From the NCBI GenBank assembly GCA_011037195.1, contig JAAEAF010014503.1:1-64000 (forward strand): 64,000 nt of DNA. The letters are read 5' to 3'. The notes beneath the pieces were generated by a model, which was not told the DNA's origin, searched no databases, and worked only from the letters and a program-made list of their open reading frames with translations. This stretch comes from Triatoma infestans. Lineage: Eukaryota; Arthropoda; Insecta; Hemiptera; Reduviidae. Below are positions 1 through 10,059 of the stretch, one piece after another; the stretch's first letter is position 1; each line of letters opens with the position of its first letter. The position numbers were made by a program, and so were the translations under genes.

Positions 1-261
1 AAAAATAAAATTGAATTTAACAAAATATATTTTATTATAAACAAATATACAATTTATTTCTACAAAACAAAATCATAGTTTTTGGTAAATATACAATATA
101 TATAAAATAATATTAAGAATTAATGAATACCTAATGAAAATAATTGTTTTATTTACAATAAATATAAATACATTTTTTTTTTTTTTAATAAACTATTTTT
201 AAAATAAATAACTTAATTTTAGAATAAATAAATAAATATATATATAATACAATTTTTTATA
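1..261. other. AT-rich 3' flank of the polymerase gene
   Basis: Very AT-rich, with T runs and no open frame. On the minus strand an AATAAA signal (TTTATT on plus, 148-153) lies about 110 bases past the polymerase stop codon and could serve as its poly(A) signal; other copies of the hexamer lie nearby. Such hexamers are expected by chance in this composition. Confidence 0.4.
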
Positions 262-1224
262 CTATTCCCCCCTGTATCCCAACGCTTTCGTCGTAAATTT
301 GTCATCCTCTTGAATTACCCGTTTGTGGTCATTGGGTGAAAGTGCTATTTTATTTATTGTAACTGAAGATAATTGATGTTTTGTGGATCTTATTGAAGTG
401 GTTGGAACTCTGAATACTTGCTCTTTTTCGATACATTCTATGTAGTTTTTAAATTTAATATTTTGTCGTAATGAAGGGGTGTGAACCCCTTTAGCCTTCA
501 GAATTTTCAACCCTTCAATATCCAAAGCATACATTTTAGGATGTAAACCCACAAAAGCATTTATAATTTTTCCGTTTGCCTCATCTTTAAACTTGCCGAG
601 AACCTTTTTATTCCTGTTGGAATGGCAAGGATGAGATATTGGGTAGTCGGAAGTGTCCATGTCATTCAGTAAGTGTAATTTCATGTCCAGATATAAGTCT
701 TCCGTCTTTATTTCGAAAATAAAACTGTCTGTGTCAATGTAACCGATTTTTATCATGTTTGGTTTGTAGATCTTTGCCATTGTAGAGTAAAAGTAACTGT
801 ATAATGTACATTTCGACAAGTCTAAAATAGATGCTCCCAAATATAAAGCTTTGTCAAAGGTTAGTCTTGTCTGAGTCATGTGGACAGCTGCAAGATTTTC
901 ACTGTAGATGGTTCGATCAATGAATCCAGGTTTGGCTATTAATTTTTCAATACGTTTTCCACTACTGACAAGTTTTATGTTTTTTCTTTTCCTAATATTT
1001 TCCATTGTTTTCCCATACACCGAGTTGTTATAGAGTTTGTAAAGGTCTTTGTCAAAGTTGTTTTTCGCATTTTTTCTAAGTTCTGTATTAAGTTCAATGT
1101 ACGGTTTGAGCCAGTTTGATTGTCGGAATTTTAGTACTCGATAAACTTTCTTCAAAACTAATCCATGTTGAATGGCTTGTTGCAGAGTTACATAATGAAC
1201 TATGTATCTGCACCGGTCATTCAA
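262..1224 (-). pseudogene. Family B DNA polymerase, C-terminal palm/thumb segment
   Basis: A 320-residue frame holding the rest of the polymerase. Motif B is LYNNSVYGK (about residues 64-72; Asn, Tyr, Gly and Lys conserved). Motif C is GYIDTDSF (161-168), with both metal-binding aspartates (D164, D166) intact. The C-terminus is a normal-looking family end and stops at 262. Together the three segments span about 1,220 residues, the usual size of these polymerases, so apart from the two frame shifts the gene looks complete. No integrase, packaging ATPase or protease of a full Polinton is visible in the window. Confidence 0.85.
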
Positions 1225-1450
1225 ATGGGCTACTAATTTTTTTCTGTTTATCGATTATTATGTTTTCCGGAAGGAAAGCTAGGTCATTGTGTAGCTTGTG
1301 TAAGTGTGGGGGATAGTGTACGTCTACGTCTACTATATAACCATAGTCGTCGTTCGCAGTTACGTCTTTAATATTGAATTGTTCGGGGCTTATCCATTGG
1401 AACTCTCCATAAGGTAAGTTGACATGGCATAACCGTACAAATTGTTGCAA
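1217..1450 (-). pseudogene. Family B DNA polymerase, palm segment after first frame break
   Basis: A 77-residue frame overlapping the upstream polymerase frame by about 60 bases. It carries the family sequence downstream of motif A (an LPYGEFQW-like stretch, then GYIVDVDVHYP and HNDLAFLPE). The overlap leaves no room for an intron, so the change of frame near 1424 is a net one-base shift, from mutation or assembly error. It ends in a second break at a run of seven T (1237-1243 on plus), beyond which the family sequence continues in a third frame. The frame opens with TTG, so it is a segment, not a separate gene. Confidence 0.75.
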
Positions 1451-3933
1451 TCTTGGTAGGTTATGAAAGTGCTCTCTTTATTTGGATTGTAATCTTTCAT
1501 ATATTTATTATTTGCGACCAAATAACGATGAGCAACTTGACATAACCCACCTCGGATGCTCTGCTCAACCATCATTATCTGATCATAATCTAGGAGAAGT
1601 TCCAATTTGATACCTGTATATCGTAACATGGCATCCCAGGATAAGCCGGGCAATGTAAAATAGTGACAAGGATCCAGTTTGTGTGTTGTCAATGTGACAT
1701 TACGGAATGTTTCAAATACGTCAGCTAACAGCAATACATCAGTTTTAAGGTATAGGTCACTATATTCTCCCAAGCTTTTACACTTGAAAGTTGACCATAT
1801 ATTACATGCATGCTGATAGTCCTCTTCCGTAATATCACATTTTTTCAAGTGGCTATAGAAGGCAGTCCTTGGTGGTAAGTTTGTCTCTTTTAATTTGTTC
1901 CAGTCAGTAATGTATTCGTATGGGAAAACACCTTTTCTTGTCAATAGTGGAAGTTGTTCTGGTGTAAAAAATTTACTAGTGTCTGGTATGTCGGGTAGTG
2001 TTTGTACTAATTTGTCTAAACTAGATGGCATAAATCGAAATGTGTCTATAAATCGTAGTTTTATATGTGGTGTTATGGTTTTACTAAAGGATATGTACTT
2101 CTCTTCATTATTTGGTATGACGTCTATTTGTTTGTCATCGTAGTCCAGTTCGCGTACGATAAAGTGGCTATCATATCCGGTAAGGTTGTGTAGGAGAACG
2201 GGTAAAAAATTGGGGTTTTGATACCTTATATTACAGGTAGAATGAGCTGCCCCTCTGTATCGTCCTGTTAAGTGGCAGTGGTCACGTACTTTGTCATTGG
2301 TTGTAAAAGTTTTGTCACACATATAACAAGTGTTAGCTGCGTTATGTCGTCTTTGTTCGTCTATAGTCAATTGTTTCATTGGTAATTGTCTAGAGTATAT
2401 AGCACTTATTTTTTCTGCTATGTTTTTTAAATATTGAAGGAAATGAGCGGCAGCATTTTCTCCCCGATAAATATAAGGTTCAGTAGGAAGTGTAGGATCC
2501 AACTGGATTACATCTTCAGTACACTTTAAATATGTGCAGAAACTCATAGCCTCATGCTTTTGGTACTGAAGAGTGTAGGATAATTCGGGGTTTGGTTGAC
2601 AGTTCTGGATTGGTGCTAAAATAGCCTCAAAATCGGCATAAACTACAAAAGGTACTCTCAGCGCTCGTTCGACATGTTCAAACTGTACAAACGGCTTTTT
2701 AAATGGAAGATCAACAGAAACAGGTTTATTTTTTTTACACAATTTCTTATGTTCTTCCATTTTTTCTACTCCATTGTACTCAACAATGTAATGCTGAAAG
2801 CACCTTTTGCAGATTAATATTTTATGTTCATGTCCAGTCATTTGTTTACATAACAGTCGTTCAAAGTTTTTAATATAAACATAGTGCTGTAGTCCGTCAT
2901 CATTGTCAATCAATAGTAAGTCTCTATGGTCTTCCAATTCAGTGTCTACAATCTTTAATGGGTAAACATTAGTTTTGTCGTCCAACCCGAAGACATTGAT
3001 CGATATATTATTTTTTTTTTCAAATTTTTTTATGTCACATAGGGGAGTGGGGAATGTGATGTCGGAAAAGTCATAAGGATGTTGTAAATTTGTGTATTTA
3101 CTTACTCTTTCGGGATGTACAGGAACCAATTTGGATAAAACGGAATATCGGAAACACTGTTTGTCATTATTTTTTACGTTAATACAGGAGTTAGTATTGA
3201 ATATTTTGGGTGGTAAAGGAATGTAAGTACTTCCACGTAAGGGTATGTATTTATTAATTCTCAGTCTTAAACCATCTACAGCATGCAGTGTCCAGCCACT
3301 CTTTTTCAGTTCTGTCTGTTCCAATTCGTTCTGTAGTGTTTTGTACGCATTGTCGAGTAGTTCAGAAATGTCACTCTCTTGAACTACTATTGTATTTTTT
3401 GTCTTAAATGTAACGTCCGTTTCTTCCCCCAATTGATTGTCCATGGTACAGTCCACAAGTATGTTAAATTTAATGGCTTTGTATTCTGTTAGGGCTAATT
3501 GTATTGAGTTCGTCAGTTTAGTCTTTACAGAATTTAAAAACAGAGTCAAATCCAAATTGTCATTTGATCTTACGAAATATGATTTTAATCTGCTTTCAAA
3601 CGCTGTTTCATATTCAATCAGTCCGTCAGTGTTGGGAATTGTCGCCAGTAATTGGGATCTAGAAGGTTCTGTCCTCAGTTTTTTGCTTGGTCTTTCAGTC
3701 TTAGTACAAGCATGTTCATGTCTAGTTAAATTGTAAAAGTCAGAGAAAATATTGCCACAAGAAGAACAAATGCCCGTAAAGTTAGTCTGGCAATATTTCT
3801 CATGACGCCGTCTGTTATTAGAACGAGAGAACACTTTTCCACAACGAGCACAAACTTTAGATGTATCCGGAAAGGCTTTCTCATTGTCAAACGAGTCCAT
3901 TCTCAAGTCTGTTTTGATGTTTGATCTAATCAA
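1390..3933 (-). pseudogene. Protein-primed family B DNA polymerase, N-terminal 3/4 (Polinton/bidnavirus type)
   Basis: An 847-residue open frame. Two zinc fingers open the protein (C28/C31/H44/C48 and C56/C59/H72/C76), with a third Cys-Cys-His-Cys set at 375-399. The 3'-5' exonuclease motifs follow: Exo I YADFEAIL (D434, E436), Exo II NLTGYDSHF (583-591) and Exo III YLKTDVLLLAD (728-738). An HNH-like zinc set (C536, C539, H552-H554, C567) sits between Exo I and II, as in Polinton and bidnavirus polymerases. Polymerase motif A (DCNNLYGY, 828-835) is at the very end. The first codon of the frame is TTG; the first ATG is residue 12 (base 3900, context GAGAATGG), or an upstream exon joins. The frame is lost about 20 residues after motif A, and the continuation lies in the next frame. 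Family call is secure; whether any product is made is doubtful. Confidence 0.88.
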
Positions 3934-4150
3934 ATTGTTTTAAAGTTAAATAATATCAAACACTTTTTAATAGGGGGAAATAGAAAAAAAAAAAAAAAAA
4001 AAACTTACATGTACTGAACAGTTACAGATGACCAAGGTACACCTTACACTTATGTCTGCTTATGTCTTTCTTTTATAATCTGAACACATGAGGAAATACA
4101 AAAAATGAATTAACAAAAAATAAAAAACAAAAAATCATTGAAAAAAATAA

Positions 4151-4459
4151 TTAATAAAAACAACTTACGCTGGTTAAAAAGCGAAAAAAATCCAATCTCC
4201 AAAAACTGAGGAAAATGTGTATAATTTCTTCTTTTTTTCTTTTTTTTTTTTTTGTTATTGTTTTAGGATCTAAACAAATGAGAAAAAGTTTTACAATATT
4301 GGTGGAATATATTAAATTATGGGAGTATCTAATGTTTTTAATTTGTTCTAAGTGCATATTCCTACTACAGTCCACACACAAGAAACCAGAATCATAAATC
4401 ACCATTTTCACTTTTATACATTCATAATCATCTAATATACATGTCATTTCTTGACTCAT
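4151..4459 (-). CDS. Hypothetical small protein upstream of the polymerase
   Basis: A 102-residue frame starting at a true ATG. I do not recognise it. The first 55 residues look protein-like, with several cysteines including a CVDC pair. The rest is Lys-rich then hydrophobic and is partly encoded by a T-rich tract, so it may be intron read-through. The sequence GTAAGT near 4165 could be a 5' splice site. It lies between the polymerase frame and the TATA promoter on the same strand, so it may be a leader exon or small gene of the same virus-like element. This is inference from position. Confidence 0.3.
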   Translation of the reverse strand: MSQEMTCILDDYECIKVKMVIYDSGFLCVDCSRNMHLEQIKNIRYSHNLIYSTNIVKLFLICLDPKTITKKKKRKKEEIIHIFLSFWRLDFFRFLTSVSCFY

Positions 4460-4562
4460 TATTTTTTCTTTAAATGATCAATGAAAAATTAGAAAAAAAA
4501 AAACCAAACATAAATCTAACTAATGTAGAATTTATTGTTACCAAGCGTAATGAAATAGAAGT

Positions 4563-4700
4563 CTTACCTGAAATAGGAGTAAGCAGGCGTGAGATCACTG
4601 GTCGCACTTCTAATTAACACAGTTTTTTCTATAGAGTGATGTCTTGTGCACTCGTCACTACACTTTATATACTATTACCGCTGTGACGTATGCAAATTAA
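4563..4700 (-). promoter_or_regulatory. TATA promoter and first splice donor for the polymerase locus
   Basis: On the minus strand TATATAAAG (4671-4663) is a strong TATA box, preceded by TTTGCATACGTCAC, which combines an octamer-like and a CRE-like motif (about 4697-4684). A start site would be expected near 4636. About 70 bases further is CAG|GTAAGA (4570-4563), an excellent 5' splice site, implying a short non-coding first exon. Motifs are seen directly; promoter use is inferred. Confidence 0.5.
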
Positions 4701-5837
4701 ACGTTTTTTTTTTCTAAGCTCGTTCTTTTTATTCTCTTTGTTGGAAAAATATTTTCTATTATCGACTTTTTTTTTTTCGTTTTAATTTTACAATTATATT
4801 ATATTTATTTAAATATTATTTGAGCATTTACTTAAATTTTCATGTTAGAGCCAATCTTTTACACACAATTTTACGCGCTTAATAATGCATTTTGTATAAT
4901 TATTCATTAGTTCCTTTTTTTTGTGTTCTGTTTTATACATTGTCATGCACCTAATAATACGATTTTTGTACAAGTACTCATTATAGAAGCGCTCAGTTAC
5001 AGATATTTATTTATCTTTTTAATCTTCTAATAGATCTTTTATTTTTCTCTCTCTTACACACATCAAAATTTGAGCAGATTCTATATGTACTTAAAAGTAT
5101 AATTTTATGGGTACAAGAAGCGCATTGCAACTTAAAATGTGCAAATAATAGAACAAATGGGAATCAGCCTAAATGGGAATCAGACTTTACTAGTGGAAAA
5201 CGCTGAGAAATATTTAAGTATTCAAAATCAATTAATTGTAAAAACTGCATTCATTATCTACAGATACTCCCTTTTAATGGGTAAAAAACATTATATTGAT
5301 GAACCGATTCAAAATGAAACGTTGGATCAGAGTATTTTACACTTGTGCTACTAAATTATACCCTTTTTTTTCAAAAAATAACCCACCAGTGAATTTTTAA
5401 TATTTAACATGGAATTATTCATCATCTTTTAATATATAAGTGATAGCGAGTCTCTCTTTTTTTTTTTTTACACTTATTTTAATTGTAAACACATATTGAC
5501 TGTTTTCAACAATGATATATATATTTTTTATACATGTATAATTTTTAATTTTTATTTTAAATAAAAAGAAATATTCTTTTCTATTATGTTATTTATATAA
5601 ACTTGATATGACAGAATAATGTAGCATGGGAAATTAACGATCAGCATAACTGTAAAAGAGAGAACATGATATTTCTATAAATTCATGCAAGCCTTTATTT
5701 TAATGATTCATTTTAAAAACTGCAAGGCTTTGTGAGAAAGAAAAAATGTACATATGCTATTCCCACGATGTTACATGATTCCTATGGAATATTACTAACA
5801 TTGATTTTGCTATATAACTATTTATTAAATAGGAACA
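4701..5837. other. AT-rich intergenic stretch
   Basis: No recognisable gene. Two weakly similar blocks at about 4880-4915 and 4950-4985 (TAATAATGCATTTTGTA-like) suggest an old tandem duplication. A 71-codon open frame at 5139-5354 (plus, opens with GTG, first ATG at 5157) resembles nothing I know and has no supporting signal. Confidence 0.3.
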
Positions 5838-5910
5838 AAAGTACGAATGGAAAAATACAATGCAAAGGTCGATGAATCCTGGACATAGTATATCTTTAAG
5901 TCTCACAATT
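5838..5910 (+). repeat. Short repeat shared with 7434-7505
   Basis: Starts GTACGAATGGAAAAATACA and ends TCTTTAAGTCTC; the same start and end recur at 7434-7505 with a few internal differences. This copy abuts the first capsid fragment. Confidence 0.55.
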
Positions 5911-6033
5911 GTAAGATTAGAATTTGAAACGAATGATGTGATCCCAGCTAAGACGAGTGCATATTGCCTAATTATAAGTGAACAGATTTTCCAATACAAT
6001 CCATTTACAAGTGCTGTGAATAAAATAGCATAA
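5911..6033 (+). pseudogene. Capsid-like protein, C-terminal 40 codons (copy 1, truncated)
   Basis: Nearly identical to the end of the 6268-6729 frame: it begins at the codons for VRLEFET and runs to the same TAA, with only a few base changes (for example Ala for Val). The upstream part is missing and replaced by the short repeat at 5838-5910. It is therefore a 5'-truncated copy of the same gene piece, followed by the same 3' flank. Confidence 0.6.
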
Positions 6034-6267
6034 TAGTCTTTTTTTCCCCCACAGAGAAATAATAATTTTTTGTGTTAATTTTTCATAAGAATTTAAAATG
6101 TGCTAAAAAATCTTAGGCCATTCAATATGGTTTAATATGATGTATGTTACATTGTTTTTTTTTTTCAAATTTGTTTATTGTAAAGATAAGTTATTGAATG
6201 TGCATTTAACATAATAATTGTAAAAATAAAATTAATATATTAATTATTTTTAATCAAGATTGGTTTT
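5911..6267 (+). repeat. Direct repeat, unit 1 (capsid tail plus 3' flank)
   Basis: About 357 bases that recur at 6607-6964 with very high identity. The unit runs from the VRLEFET codons through the stop and about 230 bases of AT-rich 3' flank, and ends CAAGATTGGTTTT in both copies. The second unit is preceded by 340 extra bases of capsid sequence. Confidence 0.85.
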
Positions 6268-6729
6268 GTGACGGAAAGACCACGCTATGTTATTGTTGCT
6301 TTTCAAACTGATCGCCATGATAATGCAAAGACAGATACGAGCCGTTTTGATCACTGTAATCTGGTCAACATGAAATTGTATTTAAACAATCAAGTGTATC
6401 CATATGATGATTTGGGATTGAATTTCACACAAAAGCGAATTGGTATATTATATGATATGTATGCAAGATTTCAAAATTCATATTATGGAAAGGAAATTAG
6501 CAAACCGTTTATGCAGGATTATGAAGTGTTTAACAGCGTTGCACCTATAGTGGTTATTGATTGTTCACTTCAACATGAACCGGTCAAATCGCTTGCACCT
6601 GTGGATGTAAGATTAGAATTTGAAACGAATGATGTGATCCCAGCTAAGACGAGTGTATATTGCCTAATTATAAGTGAACAGATTTTCCAATACAATCCAT
6701 TTACAAGTACTGTGAATAAAATAGCATAA
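6268..6729 (+). pseudogene. Polinton-type major capsid-like protein, C-terminal fragment (copy 2)
   Basis: A 153-residue frame that opens with GTG, not ATG, right at the junction with the upstream tandem copy, so it is the tail of a longer protein. Regions such as FQTDR, FDHCNL, YPYDDLGLNF, LYDMYARFQNSYYGK and DVRLEFET are typical of an insect and nematode family usually annotated as F54H12.2-like, which I associate with the double-jelly-roll capsid proteins of Polintons and adintoviruses. That family link is from memory and not proven here. Its neighbour, the broken polymerase 2.3 kb away on the other strand, fits an integrated virus-like element. The frame is open to its TAA. Confidence 0.5.
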
Positions 6730-6964
6730 TAGTCTTTTTTTTCCCCCACAGAGAAATAATAATGTTTTGTGTTAATTTTTCATAAGAATTTAAAATGTGC
6801 TAAAAAATCTTAGGCCATTCAATATGGTTTAATATGATGTATGTTACATTGTTTTTTTTTTCAAATTTGTTTATTGTAAAGATAAGTTATTGAATGTGCA
6901 TTTAACATAATAATTGTAAAAATAAAATTAATATATTAATTATTTTTAATCAAGATTGGTTTTT
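6607..6964 (+). repeat. Direct repeat, unit 2 (capsid tail plus 3' flank)
   Basis: Second copy of the 5911-6267 unit. Because both copies end at the same base, CAAGATTGGTTTT probably marks the end of a transcription or transposition unit. The near identity implies recent duplication or gene conversion. Confidence 0.85.
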
Positions 6965-7433
6965 TTTTCTCTCTATTTCCTATACATCAGGGTGTATATT
7001 ATGTTGCGTTAGAAAAACAGACCTAACGATTTTGCCAAAAAAAAAAACAAAAAAACTTACAGATTTTATTAAGAGAGTGACTCATAAAATCGATAATAAT
7101 TATATACTGGATTCGGTAGGTGTTATCAATATACATATCGATAAATAAAAATTATCTTAAATTATGAAAATGGAGATTTACATTGTAATTGCTTACTAAA
7201 AACCTTACACAGGTAAGTGACTCATAAATCATGTATACTGTATTAAATGTCAATATACTTGATCGATAAAAATAGATGAGAAGGAACCATAGATTAAGTT
7301 TTAGTTTATTGTTTACCAAAAAAAAAAAAAAACTTACATAAGTATTTGTCAATAAATAAAAAAAAAAAAAAAAAATATATATTATAATTAGGAATTACAT
7401 CGCAAACATTGTGCACACATAGAGGTTAATAAA
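6965..7433. other. AT-rich spacer with repeated poly(A)-CTTAC motif
   Basis: No gene seen. Two sites (about 7046-7061 and 7318-7336) have a long A run followed by CTTACA; the same arrangement occurs at 3990-4010. On the minus strand these read GTAAGTTTTT, which is splice-donor-like. Confidence 0.3.
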
Positions 7434-7505
7434 CTTTTGTACGAATGGAAAAATACAGGTTAATGAACCCTGGCCAGGGGTACGTGGGGCAGAGCCTCTC
7501 TTTAA
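7434..7505 (+). repeat. Short repeat, second copy (see 5838-5910)
   Basis: Shares GTACGAATGGAAAAATACA at its start and CTTTAAGTCTC at its end with 5838-5910; the middle differs (GGGGTACGTGGGGCAGAGCC is extra here). Confidence 0.5.
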
Positions 7506-7536
7506 GTCTCTGTGTATATATTTTATATATCTATAG

Positions 7537-7556
7537 AGAGAGAGAGAGAGAAAGGA
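7537..7556 (+). repeat. (AG)n microsatellite
   Basis: About nine AG units followed by an imperfect purine-rich stretch. Confidence 0.8.
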
Positions 7557-7614
7557 TATGAGAGAGATGAGGGAGAAGTATGTGGGGTGAGGTATAAGGA
7601 TCTAAAGAAAACTA

Positions 7615-7720
7615 CTATTGCCAAGTTACCACTATAGCTGAGTGGTGTAAGTGATGGACTTGGATGACGAAGGTTGTGAGATCGTTTTTGCTGACCTCAG
7701 CAAAAAAAAAAATTAATTTT
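7615..7720 (+). repeat. Possible tRNA-derived SINE head, degenerate
   Basis: ATAGCTGAGTGG near 7635 resembles a Pol III A box and AGGTTGTGAGATCG near 7670 a decayed B box, at about tRNA spacing. It differs from the main SINE family of the window. Weak call. Confidence 0.3.
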
Positions 7721-7740
7721 TAATATTTCTTCGCCTACAG

Positions 7741-7850
7741 GAAAAGAGGAGGGGGAGGGGGTGGGGGAAAAGTTGGGAATAGGTTGCGGGTGGGGAGGGG
7801 GGTTATGTGGTGGGGGAGGGGTAACTAGGGCGGTGAGGGTGTGTGGATCA
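7741..7850 (+). other. G-rich tract with quadruplex potential
   Basis: Multiple runs of three to six G separated by one to seven bases on the plus strand, in sharp contrast to the AT-rich surroundings. The minus strand gives a Pro-rich open frame that is only a compositional artefact. Confidence 0.5.
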
Positions 7851-8194
7851 TGGACAGGGAAGGTTGGAAGGTAGCAGCGAGGGGATGTCGGTGAGGGAGC
7901 AAAAATCTGTCCTGGAACCGGCAAACATATACTACTTATGTATTCATTATTGAAATTTAATAAAATAAAATGTGATTCTGTGACTAATGGTTGGTTTGCC
8001 CTTATTTTCCATTACAGTCCATTTTCTTTTGACAAGTAACCAGCTCGCAATTCCTAAGGCTTCACGGCGAATGTTTTGATCTATTTGCGGGAGCCTTAAC
8101 AAAGTTAAGTAACCTTATAACCTTCCCACATATATACAACCAACAAGTGTGAATGTAACAGAAACATTAGGTTGAAGTGAACTCTCTACACGAA

Positions 8195-8280
8195 CTTGAT
8201 GAATTTACTCTGACGTTGGATGAAAATCCGAAACCGGTGAGAAACAAAATGAATATGCATGCTACGATGGATAAAATACT
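8195..8280 (+). repeat. Dispersed short repeat with CCGAAACCGG core (copy 1)
   Basis: Contains GTTGGATGAAAATCCGAAACCGGT, then ATGCATGCTACGATGG. The same layout recurs at 29373-29480 and 42719-42830. Confidence 0.45.
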
Positions 8281-8299
8281 AGAAATAAAAATATATATA

Positions 8300-8640
8300 A
8301 AGCGTTAATATTTTGACCAATATGTTTACCATGGACGCAAAAACCTATATTTCTGGTCAAAACTCAATTTAAAAAAAAATCGGGTACGATCGTGATACAT
8401 CCTGTTACTAGGAGTAACAGGATGTAAAACAAACATCTAGTAAAGTCGCTATTCCGGTTGATGGTTTTTTGACCAAAACCTTATCTGCAGCAATGATGTT
8501 CATCTTGACGGAATATCAAGTTTAAGCTATCTGGAATTTCACACTTTCACATAAGTTTTTCGTACTCAAGGACCTCAAAACATGTATTTCTTCTGAAAAC
8601 TCAATTTCAATGTTAAGAGAAAATACAGAGTTGAGAGAAA
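8300..8640 (+). repeat. Helitron-like repeat, two truncated 3' ends in tandem
   Basis: Each piece has the family's 3' part: a GAAAACTCAATTT-like stretch followed by a hairpin. The first ends with TCCTGTTACTAGGAGTAACAGGA (about 8399-8421). The second begins with the GTAAAGT...TTCCGGTTGATGG block near 8440 and runs through GGACCTCAAAAC. Both are diverged. Confidence 0.45.
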
Positions 8641-9654
8641 ATAATAATGAGATTTTCATTTAGATACTAAAGAGATAAAAGAAAAATGCTTATCCGGTGT
8701 AAACTATTTTGAAAATGCGTCAAAATAGCAATATGCAACAATAAGTAAAATGCAAGTGAAAATTAAATAAAAAAAAAATTATAAAACAATACCGATAGAG
8801 TCATGAGGGGGAGGGAATGCTAAGCCCTACCACTCTTCTGACTACTCAACACTATCCATCCCACTTCTTGTCAGTATTGTTTCAGCTTCAACTCGTCTGA
8901 AGAAGCCTATTGCAATATGGGCGGAACGTCGGTTTATAACAGACCACTGATGCGCTTTCAACCCAACTGTTTTACATGGGGGCAGAACTCTGAAAGATTA
9001 CAAAAAGATATTTATTTCACTTATAGAAATAATATGTACAGACTGGCTGTGAGTTTTTTTTTTCCTTGAAAATTATATGAAGGTTAAAGTAGATTTCCAC
9101 TGGGAAATATTTAGTCAAAAGTTACATTATATTCAAAACCTCAAAAACCTAATCCAGATATTATATCATAGAGAATGCGAGAGTATATCCATCCAAAAAA
9201 AGATCTAACTTATTAAAAACTCTGTTCTCTCTTTTTGAATTAAAATTAATTAGAACATACCATATTAATGGGTATTTTCTAGAATATATGCTAAAAGAGA
9301 TTCCGGGAATGTAATCTCTCTACTTATATATTCATTAACTATAATTTTCTAATGACTTAGTACTATGTGTATTTATTATAACATGGACACTGACATGTGG
9401 GTGTCCATGCTATATAATGCCTAGCACATCTGTTTTGTAATATATATTTACATCTCTGTGTGTATATATATATTTTTTTTTTTACAGTATATAATATTAA
9501 TATAATACAACATGAAAGAAGCTTAATATATTCATTAATGATAACCTCTTTCTTTAATTAAACCTCAAACAGTACAGCTAGCTGTCAACGTTTATAGAAA
9601 TAATCAAAAACTCGTAATTATCACCAAGCCATTTTTATTTGTCTAAGAAAGCAA
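8641..9654. other. AT-rich stretch without genes
   Basis: No gene seen. At 8896-8935 there is a degenerate hammerhead-like motif (CTGAAGAAGCC, imperfect stem, GGAACGTCGG). The rest is microsatellite-like AT-rich sequence. Confidence 0.3.
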
Positions 9655-9960
9655 TTTTTTACTTTCTCTTATACCTAGTAAGAGAAAGAGTTGCTATCAT
9701 GTCAAATTTACAATAATAAATACATGTTTTGAGGTCCTCTGAAGAGGAAAAATTAATTTGGTGTTAACAAAATATTTCAAAAACAAAAAAATTGCAGGAA
9801 ACTTCGGTTTTCGAAAGTATTACTGCAATTGACAAGAATGCTCCGGGCAAAAATCCTACAAATGGTATTGCGATAATTTTTTTCAGTTTTTTGTTATTTT
9901 TATGAAAATGGTACTAACGATTTTATTTTTTTTTTTAATCTCCATATCTCTATCTATAAA
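9655..9960 (-). repeat. Helitron-like repeat, 3' end (minus)
   Basis: Begins with the family hairpin CTTTCTCTTATACCTAGTAAGAGAAAG, then the TCAAATTT and TTTTGAGGTCC blocks, and near 9900 the ATGGTACTAACGATTTT block. Internal parts are missing. Confidence 0.45.
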
Positions 9961-10059
9961 CATAAATACGTATTATTTTTTTAAATATTTTCCCGGGCAA
10001 ATTGATTTTTTGGGAGTGTTCTGGGCTACTTGAACTCTTACTGCGGATGGAATTAGAAT

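Noticed and set aside
1217..1260. Programmed -1 frameshift at the A7 run in the polymerase
   Set aside because: A -1 slip at this site leads to an immediate stop; the downstream frame needs a net one-base change in the other direction, so mutation or assembly error is simpler.
5139..5354. 71-residue open frame between polymerase and capsid fragments
   Set aside because: Opens with GTG, no recognisable domain; mentioned only as part of the intergenic stretch.
262..7000. A complete Polinton/Maverick element
   Set aside because: No integrase, packaging ATPase, protease or long terminal inverted repeats could be found around the polymerase and capsid fragments in this window.
7697..7924. Proline-rich protein on the minus strand
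   Set aside because: Reverse of a G-rich tract; no start context, splice sites or homology.
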